From: Tretioscincus oriximinensis
Taxonomy: Eukaryota; Chordata; Lepidosauria; Squamata; Gymnophthalmidae
Direction: 5' to 3'
Assembly (NCBI GenBank): GCA_022410635.1
Contig: JAJVDF010000501.1
Span: forward strand, 239,445 to 303,444
DNA length: 64,000 nucleotides
This document shows positions 10,624 through 21,282 of this stretch, in pieces; position 1 is the stretch's first letter; each line of letters begins with the position of its first letter. The notes beneath the pieces are model-generated. The model searched no databases, had not been told where the DNA came from, and saw only the letters and a list, made by a program, of their open reading frames with translations. A program made the position numbers and the translations under genes.

Positions 10624-11135
10624 TGTTAGAGTGCTGGAAGCTAGGTGGTGTTTACTTTCAAAAAGTACAAGCAAACAATTACCAGAGCATAATGAAAACT
10701 GAAGATATTAGAACCACTTGTTTCTTTTTCTTTCCCTTGGGAAAAAGTAGTTTACTTAAATGGTTCAAAAAGAAGTAAAGTAAAAACCAACAGTAGTCTG
10801 TTAAACTTCACGGAACTACAGCATGCAGACAATCAAAACACAAAAACAATAAATCAGCATACCAGAGAATTTCGGCATCTAGCAGCAAGTCTTCAAGCCA
10901 GGTGAATAGCAGTTAGATAATGTGGAACAGCATGGCTTCACAGACATCATAAATCTTGCAGGTCACACAGAATAAAGCAAAGACCTTTAATTATATAGCA
11001 GACTCAACCAATAAAAACATTGAGTGTTTTCACCTGTGCAGTATGGACTTAACAACTTAAAGAACCCCTGGAGCAAACCTACATAAGCATAGCTTCCAAA
11101 CAAAATATGCTATACAGAAATAAGAAATCTTGACA
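10624..11135 (-). repeat. Copia 5' LTR
   Basis: It starts TGTTAGAGTGC (first repeat base pair changed from the left copy) and ends CTTGACA on the plus strand, matching 6845-7366 throughout. It carries AATAAA-like text and is the 5' LTR in the minus reading. Confidence 0.9.
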
Positions 11136-11395
11136 GTTCTAATATCTAATTATATTGAGAATTTAAATTTAAACCTTGAAGATGCATATATAGTTAAGCA
11201 ATATATTTGGGCTGGACATACTGTAATTGCCAGAGGGTGGAAGGATAAGACTAAGTGGTCAGTTGACACTTGGCTGGAATATATGCTTGATTTTATGCGT
11301 TTTGAGTTTATATGAGATAGAAGGCTCCGAATGAATGCCATCCCAATTGAGACCCCCTGGGCTAATAATTGGTACAAGTTTATTACTTATGCCAT
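11136..11395 (+). pseudogene. L1 ORF2 C-terminal fragment
   Basis: The frame contains 'ARGWKDKTKWSVDTWLEYM', the same motif ('RGWKNKSQWTTSQWYEYL') found in the minus-strand L1 at 22389-23450. It is a short 3' piece, now split by the fold-back retroposon at 11396-11594 and continuing after 11606 to about 11660. Confidence 0.7.
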
Positions 11396-11594
11396 CAAAG
11401 GGGCTAGCAGCACTATGAGACTAACTTGAGAAAAGTGGTTGGCATAAGCTTTCGTAGACAGGTCTACTTCTTCAGATGCAGACCTGTCTACGAAAGCTTA
11501 TGCCAACCACTTTTCTCAAGTTAGTCTCATAGTGCTGCTAGCCCCTTTGCTGGACTTTCTGCTAGACTAACACGGCTATTTCTCTGAAATTGAC
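11396..11594 (-). mobile_element. Fold-back retroposon with a perfect 70-bp inverted repeat
   Basis: Positions 11396-11465 and 11480-11549 are exact reverse complements over 70 bp with a 14-base loop (acttcttcagatgc). The rest reads, on the minus strand, as a head with AATAGCCGTGTTAGTCTAGC. The 12 bases tacttatgccat directly flank it on both sides (11384-11395 and 11595-11606), a target duplication of retroposon size. Relatives of one or both arms occur at 17229-17372, 41668-41735 and, weakly, near 30340 and 35190. No coding capacity. Confidence 0.85.
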
Positions 11595-11606
11595 TACTTA
11601 TGCCAT

Positions 11607-13244
11607 GTTTAACTCGAATAATATTCTTTTGATTCAAATTATCTTGATGTTTTTTCAACAAAGAAATATTACATAATTCTTTTTTCCTTGCCATCTAGAT
11701 ATATCCTGAGTGGATAGTAGATAAAGGGTGTGTTCTTTTGATGTTTTTAAAAATTTTGTGTGATGTCTTCTTAATTTTGTTTTTTCTTTTGTATTATGTA
11801 TACGTTTGGTAAAATAACCATGGACAGTCTCTGTAGGCCTGCACCAATCAATCAACTCAAGACCAACATCTCTTCCTGTTTTGTCTGCTGGGAACGGGGG
11901 GGGGGGGGGGGAGAGGAATGCAGCTAAAGTAAGCGACAACATTTCCAAAAATATATCATCTGTGAGAGACATTAAAACACCCCCAGTCAGTTTTCCTTCT
12001 AGCATCAATTGTTTACTGCCAATCTTTTGCAAACTGAAACTTTAACAGTCTCACAAACAAACCAATATTTAGAAACACTTCTTTCCAAAAGGAACGTATT
12101 GTTTCTTCCAGAAAACTCAATTGTAAATGCTGTTTTCTGAATCCCTGTCTGAGAAGTCAGGGCTTTAGCGCTCATGCAGTTTCTGATCTCTCTCTATCCC
12201 ATAGGAGAGGGTGCAGGAAAATGCTTGCGTGGGCTCACTATGAAACAGACAGGGGTGGGATGGGAACTCAAAGAAAGTCAGGGACAAACACAGTGAGTGC
12301 CAAGTGTTGTAAGATAAACATGAAAATTGAATTCACACTGTATAACCAGGAGAAGGGAGGAGAGTAGAACGTGTCATTCATACTAAACAACGTGTTGACA
12401 GCATCTTGACACAGCACAGATGCTGAGAACATCTGCTTTGAAGCTCATGAATAGTAATCGGTCTGGAAGATTCCCACAATGGAGTAAAATTCCTTCCTCC
12501 CACTTGGAAACCGGGAATCATAAAGGAGGACATCAGTGGACATATTCTTCCCACTGTATGTGTTGTGTGTCCAAAAACATCCCTTAAGTGGTCATTTGCA
12601 AGAGGTCCACAAAACACTCCACTCACAAAGTGCTTTTGCTAGGGGAAAAAGAAATACACAAACTTTCTTAGGCTGCAGTCACAACTTACCGTTTATCCAC
12701 TTGAAGGCCACCTTCTGTTTGCAGAGATCACACACAAAACTGCACGTCTGTTCTTGCATAGACTTTTCCTCCCCAATCAGGACACACTTGGATTATCCCA
12801 GCACTAAGGCTGCAGATACACGAGGGGCTAAAAGGCAGATTTACCGGCTATTATGGGCTTTAAGAAGTTGTCCGTCTGTATGCACATATTGCGCATGGGC
12901 CATGGCAAGATGCGGGAGAGGCAAGTAATCCTGTCACATAATGCATGAGACTTACCTGTCTTCCATGTCACAATGTCTCCCGTTGTGCTTTGCCATGAGC
13001 GCTCGACCTCATCTGTGTATTACACTCATAGGGGAGAAAGCAGGTTTCAGACATGCTCTGCCTTGAGACCTGCAAAAAGCAGCTCTCATTAAAACCAGGA
13101 AAATGCAGGTTTGTAGCAACTGATCACTGACAACCCACAAGTGCATCTGCAGAAGCTATCCATCGCTCTCTGCATGTGTCTGTTTATGCTGTAAGAAATG
13201 AACTTGGGAAAAGGCTGCATGGAAAGGACATAAGAGGATAGAGC
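11607..13244. other. No gene; one poly-G run
   Basis: After the L1 remnant the stretch holds no supported gene. A run of 16 G lies at 11896-11911. The region 12870-13020 has CpG-bearing unique text without clear structure. Confidence 0.45.
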
Positions 13245-13500
13245 TATAACCCACCTAGTCCAGCATCCTCTCACACAGTGGGCCACCAATTGCTTCTGGG
13301 AAGAAGGTGAAGGCAAAATATTCATCTGCTCCCAACTTCCTGCAAATAGAATTTAGCCTGTCTCTCCAACTGCCATCTCTGATAATGCTGTCTCTAGCAT
13401 GTGACCCACAAAGCTTTGGTATAGCAGAAAAGAAAAGAATAAGCTTGAGAGAGGAATGTTCCCACCCCAGGCAGGACAAGCTGCTTTTCCCCATTTTCCC
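13245..13500 (-). mobile_element. CR1-type LINE 3' tail
   Basis: Inverted tail blocks 'CCTAGTCCAGCATCCTCTC', 'CACAGTGGGCCACCAATTGC' and 'CTGGGAAGAAGGTGAAGGC' match the plus-strand tails elsewhere in the window. It directly precedes a SINE in the same orientation. Confidence 0.65.
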
Positions 13501-13520
13501 ATAACCTTTGCCCTTTGGAA

Positions 13521-13830
13521 GGAAGAAGAAGAAGAAGAAGAACTGGGTTCTTATATCCCGCTTTTCTCACCTTTCAAAGGGACTCAAAGCGGCTTACAAG
13601 GATATATATCACCTGAAGGCTTCCATTCTATCTTCCCCACCAGGCTGTGGTGGTTCCCATGTATCAACTTGCAGTCAGTTGCAATTTCTCACAATTCATG
13701 CTTTCGAATAGCTGGGTTAGCTGGAGCCACAGGCTAGTGTAAGGTGCTCACCCCACGTCCCACAGATGTCCCACCCCGATCTCCCAGATGAGAGACGGAT
13801 TCCTTAGCAACTGAGCTATCCATGCCTGCT
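13521..13830 (-). mobile_element. tRNA-headed SINE, family S1, near full length
   Basis: Read on the minus strand it starts GCATGGATAGCTCAGTTGC, whose TAGCTCAGTTG fits a pol III A box. It continues through a 'GGTTCCATCTT'-like body and a 'GCTTTGAGTCCCTTTGAAAG' block, and ends GGGATATAAGAAC then (TTC)n. The (GAA)n seen at its low-coordinate end is the 3' tail. This is one of the best-preserved copies and can serve as family reference. Confidence 0.85.
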
Positions 13831-14384
13831 CGGAAACCTTCAGGATTTGTGGCACAGACATGAAAGGCCCAATTGAGCTGGTCCGTCCTCACCCCTGGAT
13901 AGATGTGGTCCAAAGTGGCCTGAGTTCCTCATGAACCCTAAGACAGGCTATCTTGTTATAGTGTGACTATGGTTTTTGAATAAGATGTATTCTTTAGAGC
14001 ACACTTGGATACACCATAGCTTGCCAGGTGTTTCTGAATTCCATATCACTTATTCTCAACAAACAGACATGAATCCAACAGCATCTTCAGAACTTGGGTG
14101 GAGTAGCTGGACCACAACAATAAAACAGGTACCAACACCAACCCAGTAGCTCAGACCTAAGGTCCAGTGTCCTTTTCTGATCCATGTGTGTTTTACTCTA
14201 GGGTTGCCTAATTGAATATAATCTATCAAATTCAATGAGGTTCTATTTTTCCTTTCACCGGGGTTCATCATGCATCACTGGACTACAGATGAACCCTGAT
14301 GGAGAAGCATGAATCTGGAAGAAATAGTCACTGTTCTTCAGAGCCTACTGCACAAGATGTCTGGTGTGAAGAGACGAAGGTTAT
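13831..14384. other. No gene seen
   Basis: No coding, splice or repeat structure supported in this stretch. Confidence 0.45.
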
Positions 14385-14466
14385 GTAAGCCCCTTTGAGT
14401 CCCTTCAGGTTGCGTAAAGCGGGCTATAAAAACCAACTCTTCCCCTCCTCCTCTATCTCCTCCTAC
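14385..14466 (+). mobile_element. SINE S1 3' tail
   Basis: The text AGCCCCTTTGAGTCCCTTC, then AAAGCGGGCTATAAAAACC and a pyrimidine tail, equals the 3' end of the S1 family. The head is missing. Confidence 0.65.
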
Positions 14467-14756
14467 TAGCTCGACTTTTTGTTAGGCTTTGTGTGCAATC
14501 ACTTTCCTGAATAACCTCAAACTGGGACATAGTTTGCTCCTGCCACATCTTTGTTACCCAGTTACAAGACTGAACTCCTTTGTGAATTTTTTGGCCATTG
14601 TAACCTTCATAGACATGTGTGATGTAATTTCAGTTTTGTGGACTTTTGGATAAATATTTCTCACAGAATTAGTCCGTTATGCTTCGGTAATGCAACGGGC
14701 TCTAGCCCCTCCTCCCCTTTCTCCCATCCATGCCACCAACCATTCTCTCCCTTTCA

Positions 14757-14925
14757 CATGCTGCTTTTGTGTTTCAATCCTTCTCTATTTTCCGTTTTCC
14801 TTTCCTTCCTTCTTCCTTTCCTTCTTTATTTCTTCTTCTTTACCTTTCTTCCTTTCCTTCCATCTTTCATCCATTCCTTCTTTTGTTCTTCCTTTGTTCT
14901 TCCTTTCCTTCCTTTCCCTCCCATT
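14757..14925. repeat. TTCC/CTTT low-complexity tract
   Basis: About 170 bases are built almost only of T and C, with irregular TTCCTTCC and TTTC units. The long hydrophobic frames crossing it come from composition and are not genes. Confidence 0.8.
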
Positions 14926-16079
14926 ACTGGGATATCTCACTTCTCACATCTTTCCACCCAGAGTCCATTTCTTACTACTGTTTTCTGTCTTTTAGCCAGT
15001 TTCCAACCCAGGAAACTGGTCTTCGGAAGCTTCCAAGTTCTGAGCCCTGTCACTGGTCTCTGGAGGCTGCCTGTTTGCAGTGCAGACATTTGGGATCAGT
15101 TTTGTTTTGTTTCAATTTTGGAACCCCTTGTGCTTGTATTTGATACATAACGAAAAAAAGGCAGGATGGAAAAGTAGTAAAATGAACCACTTCAACATGT
15201 CCTACTTCCCCCATTCGATGTTTTGACCTAAATCCTAAGGTCCTTCCTCTTGCAATCTCCAGCCTCAGCACTGAGTTCCTTTTCTTTTTTAATTTGACAC
15301 AGGATGAATTTCACACACACACACAACCACTACTTATGGTTCCCATGCGCACGCGTCATCCCCTCAAGTCCCACTCAGCTAAGAAGTCTGTGATGCTTAG
15401 ATTAGAGGATAATGTGCTGGAAATAATTGCCTTAATCAAGAAAGGTTAATTAGGCTGTCTGTGTGTACTGTGGCAGAGGGTGTTATCACATCACAAGGTT
15501 CGTGAGCGTGGCACTCACACCTTCACCTCCGTGGTAATTAAAGACACACTCCAAACAGTAACATCCTCTCTTTGGAGTCTCCCAGCCATGTGTTTACAAG
15601 GCTGGAATTTCAAAATAATACCAGGGCAACGTTCTCTGTTCATCTTTTCCCAGAAGCCACAGTTGAACTTTGCCACGATCCGTAGCAGATGGCAGGCTCC
15701 TATTCCAAGATATATCACAGAATAAGGGCTCATTGCACGTAGGGCCTGCAATAGTTTCTTATGCTGCTTTAAAAGAAAGTTCCACTCTGGTGTCTTTTGT
15801 CCCATAGACAGGATGAAACACATTCCTCTTGAGTTAAGATAATGATGTGTTCTGCTTCAAGAATGTTTGGTTACTATTGTTAGCTGTTGCTTTTGAATCT
15901 CTGAAGTAACGTTAATAGCCTTGCTTAGGCTCTACTGACTGTTGGTTGCTGTTTCAATACATACTTTTCATCTACCTTTGAACGGAACACTAAACTAGAA
16001 AAAAATGTACTGGGTATGGATTAAGAATGCATGTCAGAATATAGCTTTGATGTATTGTTTTGTAGAGCATGCACATCAC
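14926..16079. other. Unique sequence, with a candidate regulatory block
   Basis: No gene was supported. The stretch 15390-15540 has the look of conserved non-coding sequence: unique, moderately CpG-bearing, with TAATTGCC, TTAATCAAG, GGTTAATTAGG and GGTAATTAAAG homeodomain-like sites. A short (CA)n lies near 15314. Conservation cannot be seen from one sequence. Confidence 0.3.
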
Positions 16080-16142
16080 AAGAAGAAGACGAAGCAGAAG
16101 AAGAAGAAAAAGCAGGAAAAAAAGAAAAAGAAAAAGAAAGAG
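16080..16142. repeat. GAA-rich microsatellite, left of N-gap
   Basis: AGAAGAAGACGAAG and AAAAAGAAAAAG units run straight into the 534-base gap 16143-16676. Long frames across this region are artefacts of low complexity and Ns. Confidence 0.9.
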
Positions 16143-16676
16143 NNNNNNNNNNNNNNNNNNNNNNNNNNNNNNNNNNNNNNNNNNNNNNNNNNNNNNNNNN
16201 NNNNNNNNNNNNNNNNNNNNNNNNNNNNNNNNNNNNNNNNNNNNNNNNNNNNNNNNNNNNNNNNNNNNNNNNNNNNNNNNNNNNNNNNNNNNNNNNNNNN
16301 NNNNNNNNNNNNNNNNNNNNNNNNNNNNNNNNNNNNNNNNNNNNNNNNNNNNNNNNNNNNNNNNNNNNNNNNNNNNNNNNNNNNNNNNNNNNNNNNNNNN
16401 NNNNNNNNNNNNNNNNNNNNNNNNNNNNNNNNNNNNNNNNNNNNNNNNNNNNNNNNNNNNNNNNNNNNNNNNNNNNNNNNNNNNNNNNNNNNNNNNNNNN
16501 NNNNNNNNNNNNNNNNNNNNNNNNNNNNNNNNNNNNNNNNNNNNNNNNNNNNNNNNNNNNNNNNNNNNNNNNNNNNNNNNNNNNNNNNNNNNNNNNNNNN
16601 NNNNNNNNNNNNNNNNNNNNNNNNNNNNNNNNNNNNNNNNNNNNNNNNNNNNNNNNNNNNNNNNNNNNNNNNNNNN
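16143..16676. other. Assembly gap (534 N)
   Basis: Undetermined bases between a GAA-rich tract and an (AAC)n tract, consistent with a microsatellite that could not be assembled. Confidence 0.99.

Positions 16677-16711
<35 letters not shown>
16677..16711. repeat. (AAC)n microsatellite
   Basis: Eleven or more AAC units follow the gap directly and abut the 3' end of an inverted S1 SINE, so this may be its expanded tail. Confidence 0.9.
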
Positions 16712-16950
16712 GAATCTGTTTTTATACCCTGCTCTTACAAGTTTATTTCTCATCAAAAGGTTTCGATCTGTCCATTTTCTTCACTATGTTTTGGTGGTAC
16801 CTATTAATCTACTTGCAAATGTCTTTGCTTTCAAACAGCTGGGTTGGCTGAAGCTGATGCCAGTAGAGTGTACTCAACCCTCTCCACGGCTGATGCATAG
16901 GCCTCAAGCTCAATATCTGTTGACATACTGAGCTCCTAACCTCTTGTACC
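16711..16950 (-). mobile_element. tRNA-headed SINE, family S1
   Basis: Shared blocks with other S1 copies are AGAATCTGTTTTTATACCCTG, TTGGTGGTACC, ATCTACTTGCAAATG and CAGCTGGGTTGGCTGAAGC. The head has diverged. This subtype, with TTGTACC near its head, is shared with 35826-36120. Confidence 0.75.
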
Positions 16951-17228
16951 TCTTGCCTCATGGGCCACCTGCCTGCCTTTGTCTCTCCCCACACAACTTT
17001 AATGCCTTAACTGAGGGAATATATATGGAATGATCTGTTATTCTCATCCTGTACTTTATGTGAAAACTTCATTTGTTTGTTTGTTTTTTAAAAAAGAAGG
17101 TTCCCTCCCATGGTAGTTAGTTTGCTGTAGACAGGCTCACCTTTTCAGTCACAATTTCAAGCAAGTGCCCTGTATTTTCCTTCCGAAATTGTGCAACTAT
17201 GAGAAGCTCTTGCCTTTTGTTTTGTTTT
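16951..17228. other. No feature
   Basis: Short unique stretch with a (GTTT)n-like piece near 17072; nothing else could be supported. Confidence 0.4.
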
Positions 17229-17372
17229 CAGAGATGTAGCTGTATTAGTCTGGGTTCAGAATATCTATCAAGGGGGTCTCATAGCACCTTAGACACTAAC
17301 AAGAAAAAGGCACTAACAAGGCAGCATAAGCTTTCATTGATAAGTCTACTTTAAGGGACAGACATTTANAGC
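17229..17372 (+). mobile_element. Fold-back retroposon family, partial copy
   Basis: The head GATGTAGCTGTATTAGTCTG corresponds to the head of 11396-11594, and it is followed by GTCTCATAGCACCTTAGACAC and GCATAAGCTTTCATTG. Only one arm of the inverted repeat is present here. Confidence 0.6.
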
Positions 17373-17884
17373 ACNCTGGATACTGGAATAGNAACAGAAA
17401 TGCAAATGTGTGTAGAGGTTATGTGTCAGGTCAAGTATTATGAGGGTATTTGATCCTTCCAACTGGAAAGAAATACCTTGGGGAAAGAAGGGGAAAGCGA
17501 GTAATATTTTGCAGTCAGATAAGTGCAGAAAAGTGAAAACAAGAATGATACAGACAATCTACAAGTTGTCAAAATNTTAACTGATATTGTAATATGGACT
17601 TATTGTTTCCTCATTGTTGAAAACTATTCATTGGTTATCTGATTCATAGTGAACAATACCAAGGGCATAGAGATACAGGTTTTCCATTGCCTTCTTCCAA
17701 GAAGAGGCTGGTGATCCTATGCTTTCCAAGCAGTTTGTTCTACTCCTGAGCCAAAGCCACTTCCATACTTCATAAGACCTTCTATGTAGTTTTCTTGGCA
17801 GAAATATATGAAGAATTTGTTTGCCATTACCTGCTGCTGGGGTTCAAACTAGCAACCCTTTGCTTTCCAGTCTGTTTGCTCTAC
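17373..17884. other. Unassigned, with an RTE-type SINE-like block at 17660-17884
   Basis: The part 17660-17884 contains 'TTTCTTGGCAGAAATATATG' and 'GGGGTTCAAACTAGCAACCC', similar in plan to 4566-4800 in inverted order. The family call is tentative. Before 17660 nothing was recognised. Confidence 0.35.
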
Positions 17885-18113
17885 TAGAAGAAGAATCTGT
17901 TTTTCATACCCTGCCTTTCTCACCTGAAGCTTACAGGTTTACAAGNTTAANTTTTGCCCAAAGGCTTACATCTGTTCTATCTAATTGAAATGTANATTAC
18001 AAATCTTTCTTTCAAACAGCTGAGTTGGCTAGAGCTGAAGGCCAGTAGAGGGCGTTCACCTCTCCCCATGTCTGAAACAGGGCCTCAAGAACAGATTTCT
18101 CAACTGNAAGACC
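17885..18113 (-). mobile_element. tRNA-headed SINE, family S1
   Basis: Starts with AGAAGAAGAATCTGTTTTTC and TACCCTGCCTTTCTCACC as do other inverted copies, and ends near the head with TCTGAAACAGGGCCTC. Ambiguous N bases occur inside. Confidence 0.7.
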
Positions 18114-18129
18114 AGATCTTAGCGACTGT

Positions 18130-18252
18130 ACCTTTGGTGGTGACCAGCTTAATGAACAGATATGTGAATGGCTACAACATTAGAATGGATGCTAGGATAT
18201 AGAGATACAAGTACGCTGTCTGCAGTTTGAGATGCTCAGAAGCAGTTGGTAA
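18130..18252 (+). mobile_element. CR1-type tail, internally deleted
   Basis: TGGCTACAACATTAGAATGGATGC and GAGATGCTCAGAAGCAGTTGG are typical tail blocks, but the middle of the tail is missing. It abuts the preceding SINE. Confidence 0.5.
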
Positions 18253-19249
18253 GCCAGTGAACAGGAATGAGCTCCAGCAGCTCAGTCATTTTACTTTGTG
18301 AATTGAATTGCTTGCAGTGTAAGCCTCAGGATATTAAAACTTTAAGCGTCCCAGGGCAACTTCCCTGTGCTGGCAAGCCACTAGTTCTATTATTTCTTTT
18401 CTCCTCTGCTCCCATCAGTATTCTGTTCACTGTGTACCTGACAACTCCACTCTCCAAGTTCTGCTCTATCATTCCCTGTGAAACAGAGCCCTCTGCAGGT
18501 TCCAGAGGCTTCGGGGGATAATAAAGTTCATAATCTTTCCCCCAATGGGGACAAGAACATGGGGAAAGAAGGTGGAGTACCTTTTCAACAGTTTTGAAAG
18601 CATTCAAGGAATGGGTAAGGAAAGGTGCCCTTTTCTGGGTTAAGAAGAGTTTCTCAAGGGTTTCCTTGCAATGCCCTGTGGGGGATGGGATATGAATGCC
18701 CCATGAAAAACAAACCCTCAAAACAAAATTTGAAGCTGGATCTTGAAAGGATCAGGTTACACAAAAGTGTGTTTTGGAATTTGTAATCACAAGAAGCAGA
18801 TAAAAATCTCAGGGGAGTATAGCTATTGCTACAAATGAGTGTATCTCTTGCTTTACATTAAAAAAACAGAGGCTTACTATGTAGCACTATTCTAAGAGTA
18901 GAAGCACATTGTTCACACAACCCCATATCTCCTGTATACCAGTCCAAATTTACCTCCAGNCCAATTTTGGCACCTTCTTTTCCATTCTGCTAGATCACTT
19001 CATCTGTACTGGACAGAGAATAACTGAGTCCTAAACTGGGACTTTTTAAAAAATCTAGGACCACTGGGTTTAGAAGGGGAACCTGTTGAGGTTAGCCATG
19101 TGGGACATATATTAATTGGCATTAATATATTGATATAAAATATACTTGGATTGACCTTTGCTAGCCAAAGTGAGGCCTGTATGGAAATTTTGAAAAAATC
19201 TCTGGTCACCCCAGCCCCAGTAAACATGAACAGCTAAATCACCCTTCCT
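18253..19249. other. No gene seen
   Basis: No coding or repeat structure was supported. Confidence 0.4.
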
Positions 19250-19847
19250 GTCCTGAGGGCATATCTTGCTCAAGAAACCTTGCCAGACTAAATGGATTAA
19301 TGACACCCATCATGGCAAAGAGGATATCTTTGTTTACCTAGCCATGCACCTGGGCTGAAGCCATCAGCCTGATAGTGGCCTCAAGGTAGACCATTAAACC
19401 ATTTCTCCTGTGGGTGAGTCACTGTATTCCTGTACTTAGGAATAATAGCCAGGACAAACAAAGGCTAAGAGGGTCCATCCTGTATCTCACCACCATACCA
19501 TATTTGGCATTTCCTGACCAGGCTGCACCTCCTTGGGAGGAGAGAAACGCATCACACAGGTGTCACTACCTGGGTCCGCCCTGACCCACGTGTGCTGAAC
19601 CAACCCCTTTTTTGACATCACTGAATCAATCCACGCCTTCTGATTTGAGGTCAATAAAAGACTGTGCACACCTGTGTTCGAGAGTGCCTCATAGCCCTGT
19701 GAGCGCTCCTGGATCACTTCTGAACCCAACCTACGTTGTCCGTGTGAATCTCTTTACACGTGTCTGAACGCATTGGATCCAGCTACCTTAGGCAAGCTAA
19801 GGAGGCGAATAACGGGTAAGCGAACCCCCGTTAGGAACCCATTATGG
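19250..19847 (+). mobile_element. LTR-like sequence (tentative)
   Basis: Near 19650 the text GGTCAATAAAAGACTGTGC is followed by CG-bearing sequence (GCGCTCC, CCGTGTG, ACACGTG, GAACCCCCGTTAGG), much as in a retroviral U3-R-U5 with an AATAAA signal. The composition differs sharply from the neighbours. No second copy, no target duplication and no exact ends could be fixed, so the boundaries are approximate. Confidence 0.4.
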
Positions 19848-20027
19848 AAGCATACAAAATTGTGCCACTAAACTCAGTCCTCTTAGGGTTCCAAATGCAG
19901 CAATGTTTATTCCTGACAGCTGGAGTCCCTTTAGTAGGCTTCACTGATCATGTGGGCTTCGGAGTAGCATGGGGAAACAAGAGGTAAGTGTATACTGGTT
20001 GCCACAAAGATTTTTTCTTAAAACAAG

Positions 20028-20128
20028 AATTTAAGGCAAATAACCAGTTGGTGGGCCTATTGTGAGGCAGGATGTTGGACTATTTAGGTTGTGACCTGAT
20101 TCAGCAGTGTTCCTCTTAGTTCTTGCTG
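20028..20128 (+). mobile_element. CR1-type tail
   Basis: Contains AACCAGTTGGTGGGCC, AGGATGTTGGACTA and CCTGATTCAGCAGTG. The solo LTR at 20134 is inserted at its end. Confidence 0.6.
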
Positions 20129-20133
20129 CTATC

Positions 20134-20409
20134 TGTGAGACTCCCGTTGGTGAATAAATACTCAGACAAGGATTTCAAGCTCTGAAAGTGATTTATTTCA
20201 GCTCTAGGGAGCAACAGTGTTAGGCCTGCAGTGATTGCCTACTATCACAGCAGCTATATTTATACAGATCATCGGCCAATCACTGCATTCCCTTTTCCCG
20301 CCTAATAGGAGGTTTCCCTCCAAAACCTTTTTGACCAATAGAGGTTTCCCTCCAAACCATACAATACAGTAATACCTATTAACAATATTACTTACACTTA
20401 CTCATGACA
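20134..20409 (-). mobile_element. Solo LTR with perfect 5-bp target duplication, copy 2
   Basis: TG...CA ends (TGTGAGAC / CATGACA on the plus strand) are flanked on both sides by ctatc (20129-20133 and 20410-20414). It shares long blocks with 3334-3664, including AGCTCTGAAAGTGATTTATT and GGTTTCCCTCCAAAAC, the latter twice in each copy. The polyadenylation signal lies on the minus strand. No internal region survives. Confidence 0.9.
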
Positions 20410-20443
20410 CTATCTTTGCCAGAAGCCATTGTTTGGTCACTAT

Positions 20444-21172
20444 GGCTGTATTCACACTACACCTAAAAATGGTTGCAACTACGATGCAAACGTCCCTCAT
20501 TTGCATAAAAACCGAAACGGAAATGCTCCCGCGTCCATCAGTGAGTATTGCAAATATTTTGTAGCCAAGCCGGGCGGAAGGGAGAAGGAAGGGGAACAAT
20601 AAGAGCCCTCTTTCCATTCAGTGCCACCGGCAAACCTACATAGAGAAGAGCAGCTTGCCATACAGGGTCACCCAGATGTTAGGCTGCTGGGGCAAGCTGT
20701 GCGCCCCTTGATCCGCTTCCTGCCCTTCGCCTGCTGCTGCTGCTGCCACTGCTCTTCTCCATGCAGGGTCTGTCGGCGGCACTGAATAGGAAAGGGGCTC
20801 TTCTTTGTTTCTCTTCCATCTCCATCCCTCCCTCCCTGGCTAAAATATACTTGCAATACACACTGAGCAATGGTACCCCGTGAGAGGAGAATGGAAAGGA
20901 GGGCAAGAGGCAGATGAGCATGAGAGGCAGGAGACAAAGGAGAGGCAGAGGAGGACTGGAGCAGCTGCCTCTCCCACCTCCCTTGCCACAAAAGCTGGGT
21001 TTTTTTGGCATCCTCTGCAGTTAGGTGAGAGGCATTCAGCAGTCAACATGTGCTATGCGAGTTTGAAACGTGCAGTGGATATGGACGTGAAATTAGGTAT
21101 CCACAATGGGTTCAGTTTGGATCAATCTAAAGCGATTTCCATTCTGTATTAAGGTGTAGTACAAATACAGCC
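20444..21172. mobile_element. Harbinger-like non-autonomous DNA transposon
   Basis: The ends GGCTGTATTCACACTACACCT and, inverted, GGCTGTATTTGTACTACACC match at 18 of 21 positions. Flanks are tat and tag, close to the TWA triplet target of PIF/Harbinger. Within are CTG/GCT-rich and GAGG-rich stretches without a transposase frame. The same terminal start GGCTGT is found in the small MITEs at 48037, 52593 and 59396. Confidence 0.65.
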
Positions 21173-21282
21173 TAGGTGTGAGAGAATGCTGGATGCTAAG
21201 TGATCCAGCAGGATTTCTCTTACATTTTTATCAAAAATGGATGCCTAGAACCACCTTTAGAGAGGCAGACAGGATGCTTCCA
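21173..21282 (+). mobile_element. CR1-type tails
   Basis: AGAGAATGCTGGATGC with TGATCCAGCAGGATTTCTC, then AGAGGCAGACAGGATGC, are recurrent CR1 tail blocks, here rearranged and abutting a SINE. Confidence 0.45.

Larger units (their letters stand above)
6845..11135 (-). mobile_element. Ty1/copia LTR retrotransposon, degenerate
   Basis: Two direct repeats (6845-7366 and 10624-11135) flank 3.26 kb of internal sequence that encodes, on the minus strand, gag, integrase, reverse transcriptase and RNase H in that order. Integrase before reverse transcriptase is diagnostic of Ty1/copia rather than gypsy or retroviruses. A polypurine tract abuts the left LTR and a primer site abuts the right one. The gag C-terminus, protease and integrase N-terminal zinc domain appear deleted, several stops break pol, and a hAT MITE sits inside the RT. 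No clear 5-bp target duplication was found (acctt versus gttct). Confidence 0.92.

Noticed and set aside
6840..11140. 5-bp target duplication around the copia element
   Set aside because: acctt versus gttct do not match; ends may be eroded or the copy recombined.
14638..15150. 170-codon frame with Ser/Phe/Leu-rich hydrophobic run
   Set aside because: The run is the TTCC tract read in three frames; all three are open, as expected from composition.
16005..16931. Very long frames on both strands
   Set aside because: They are mostly N translated as X plus GAA and AAC repeats.
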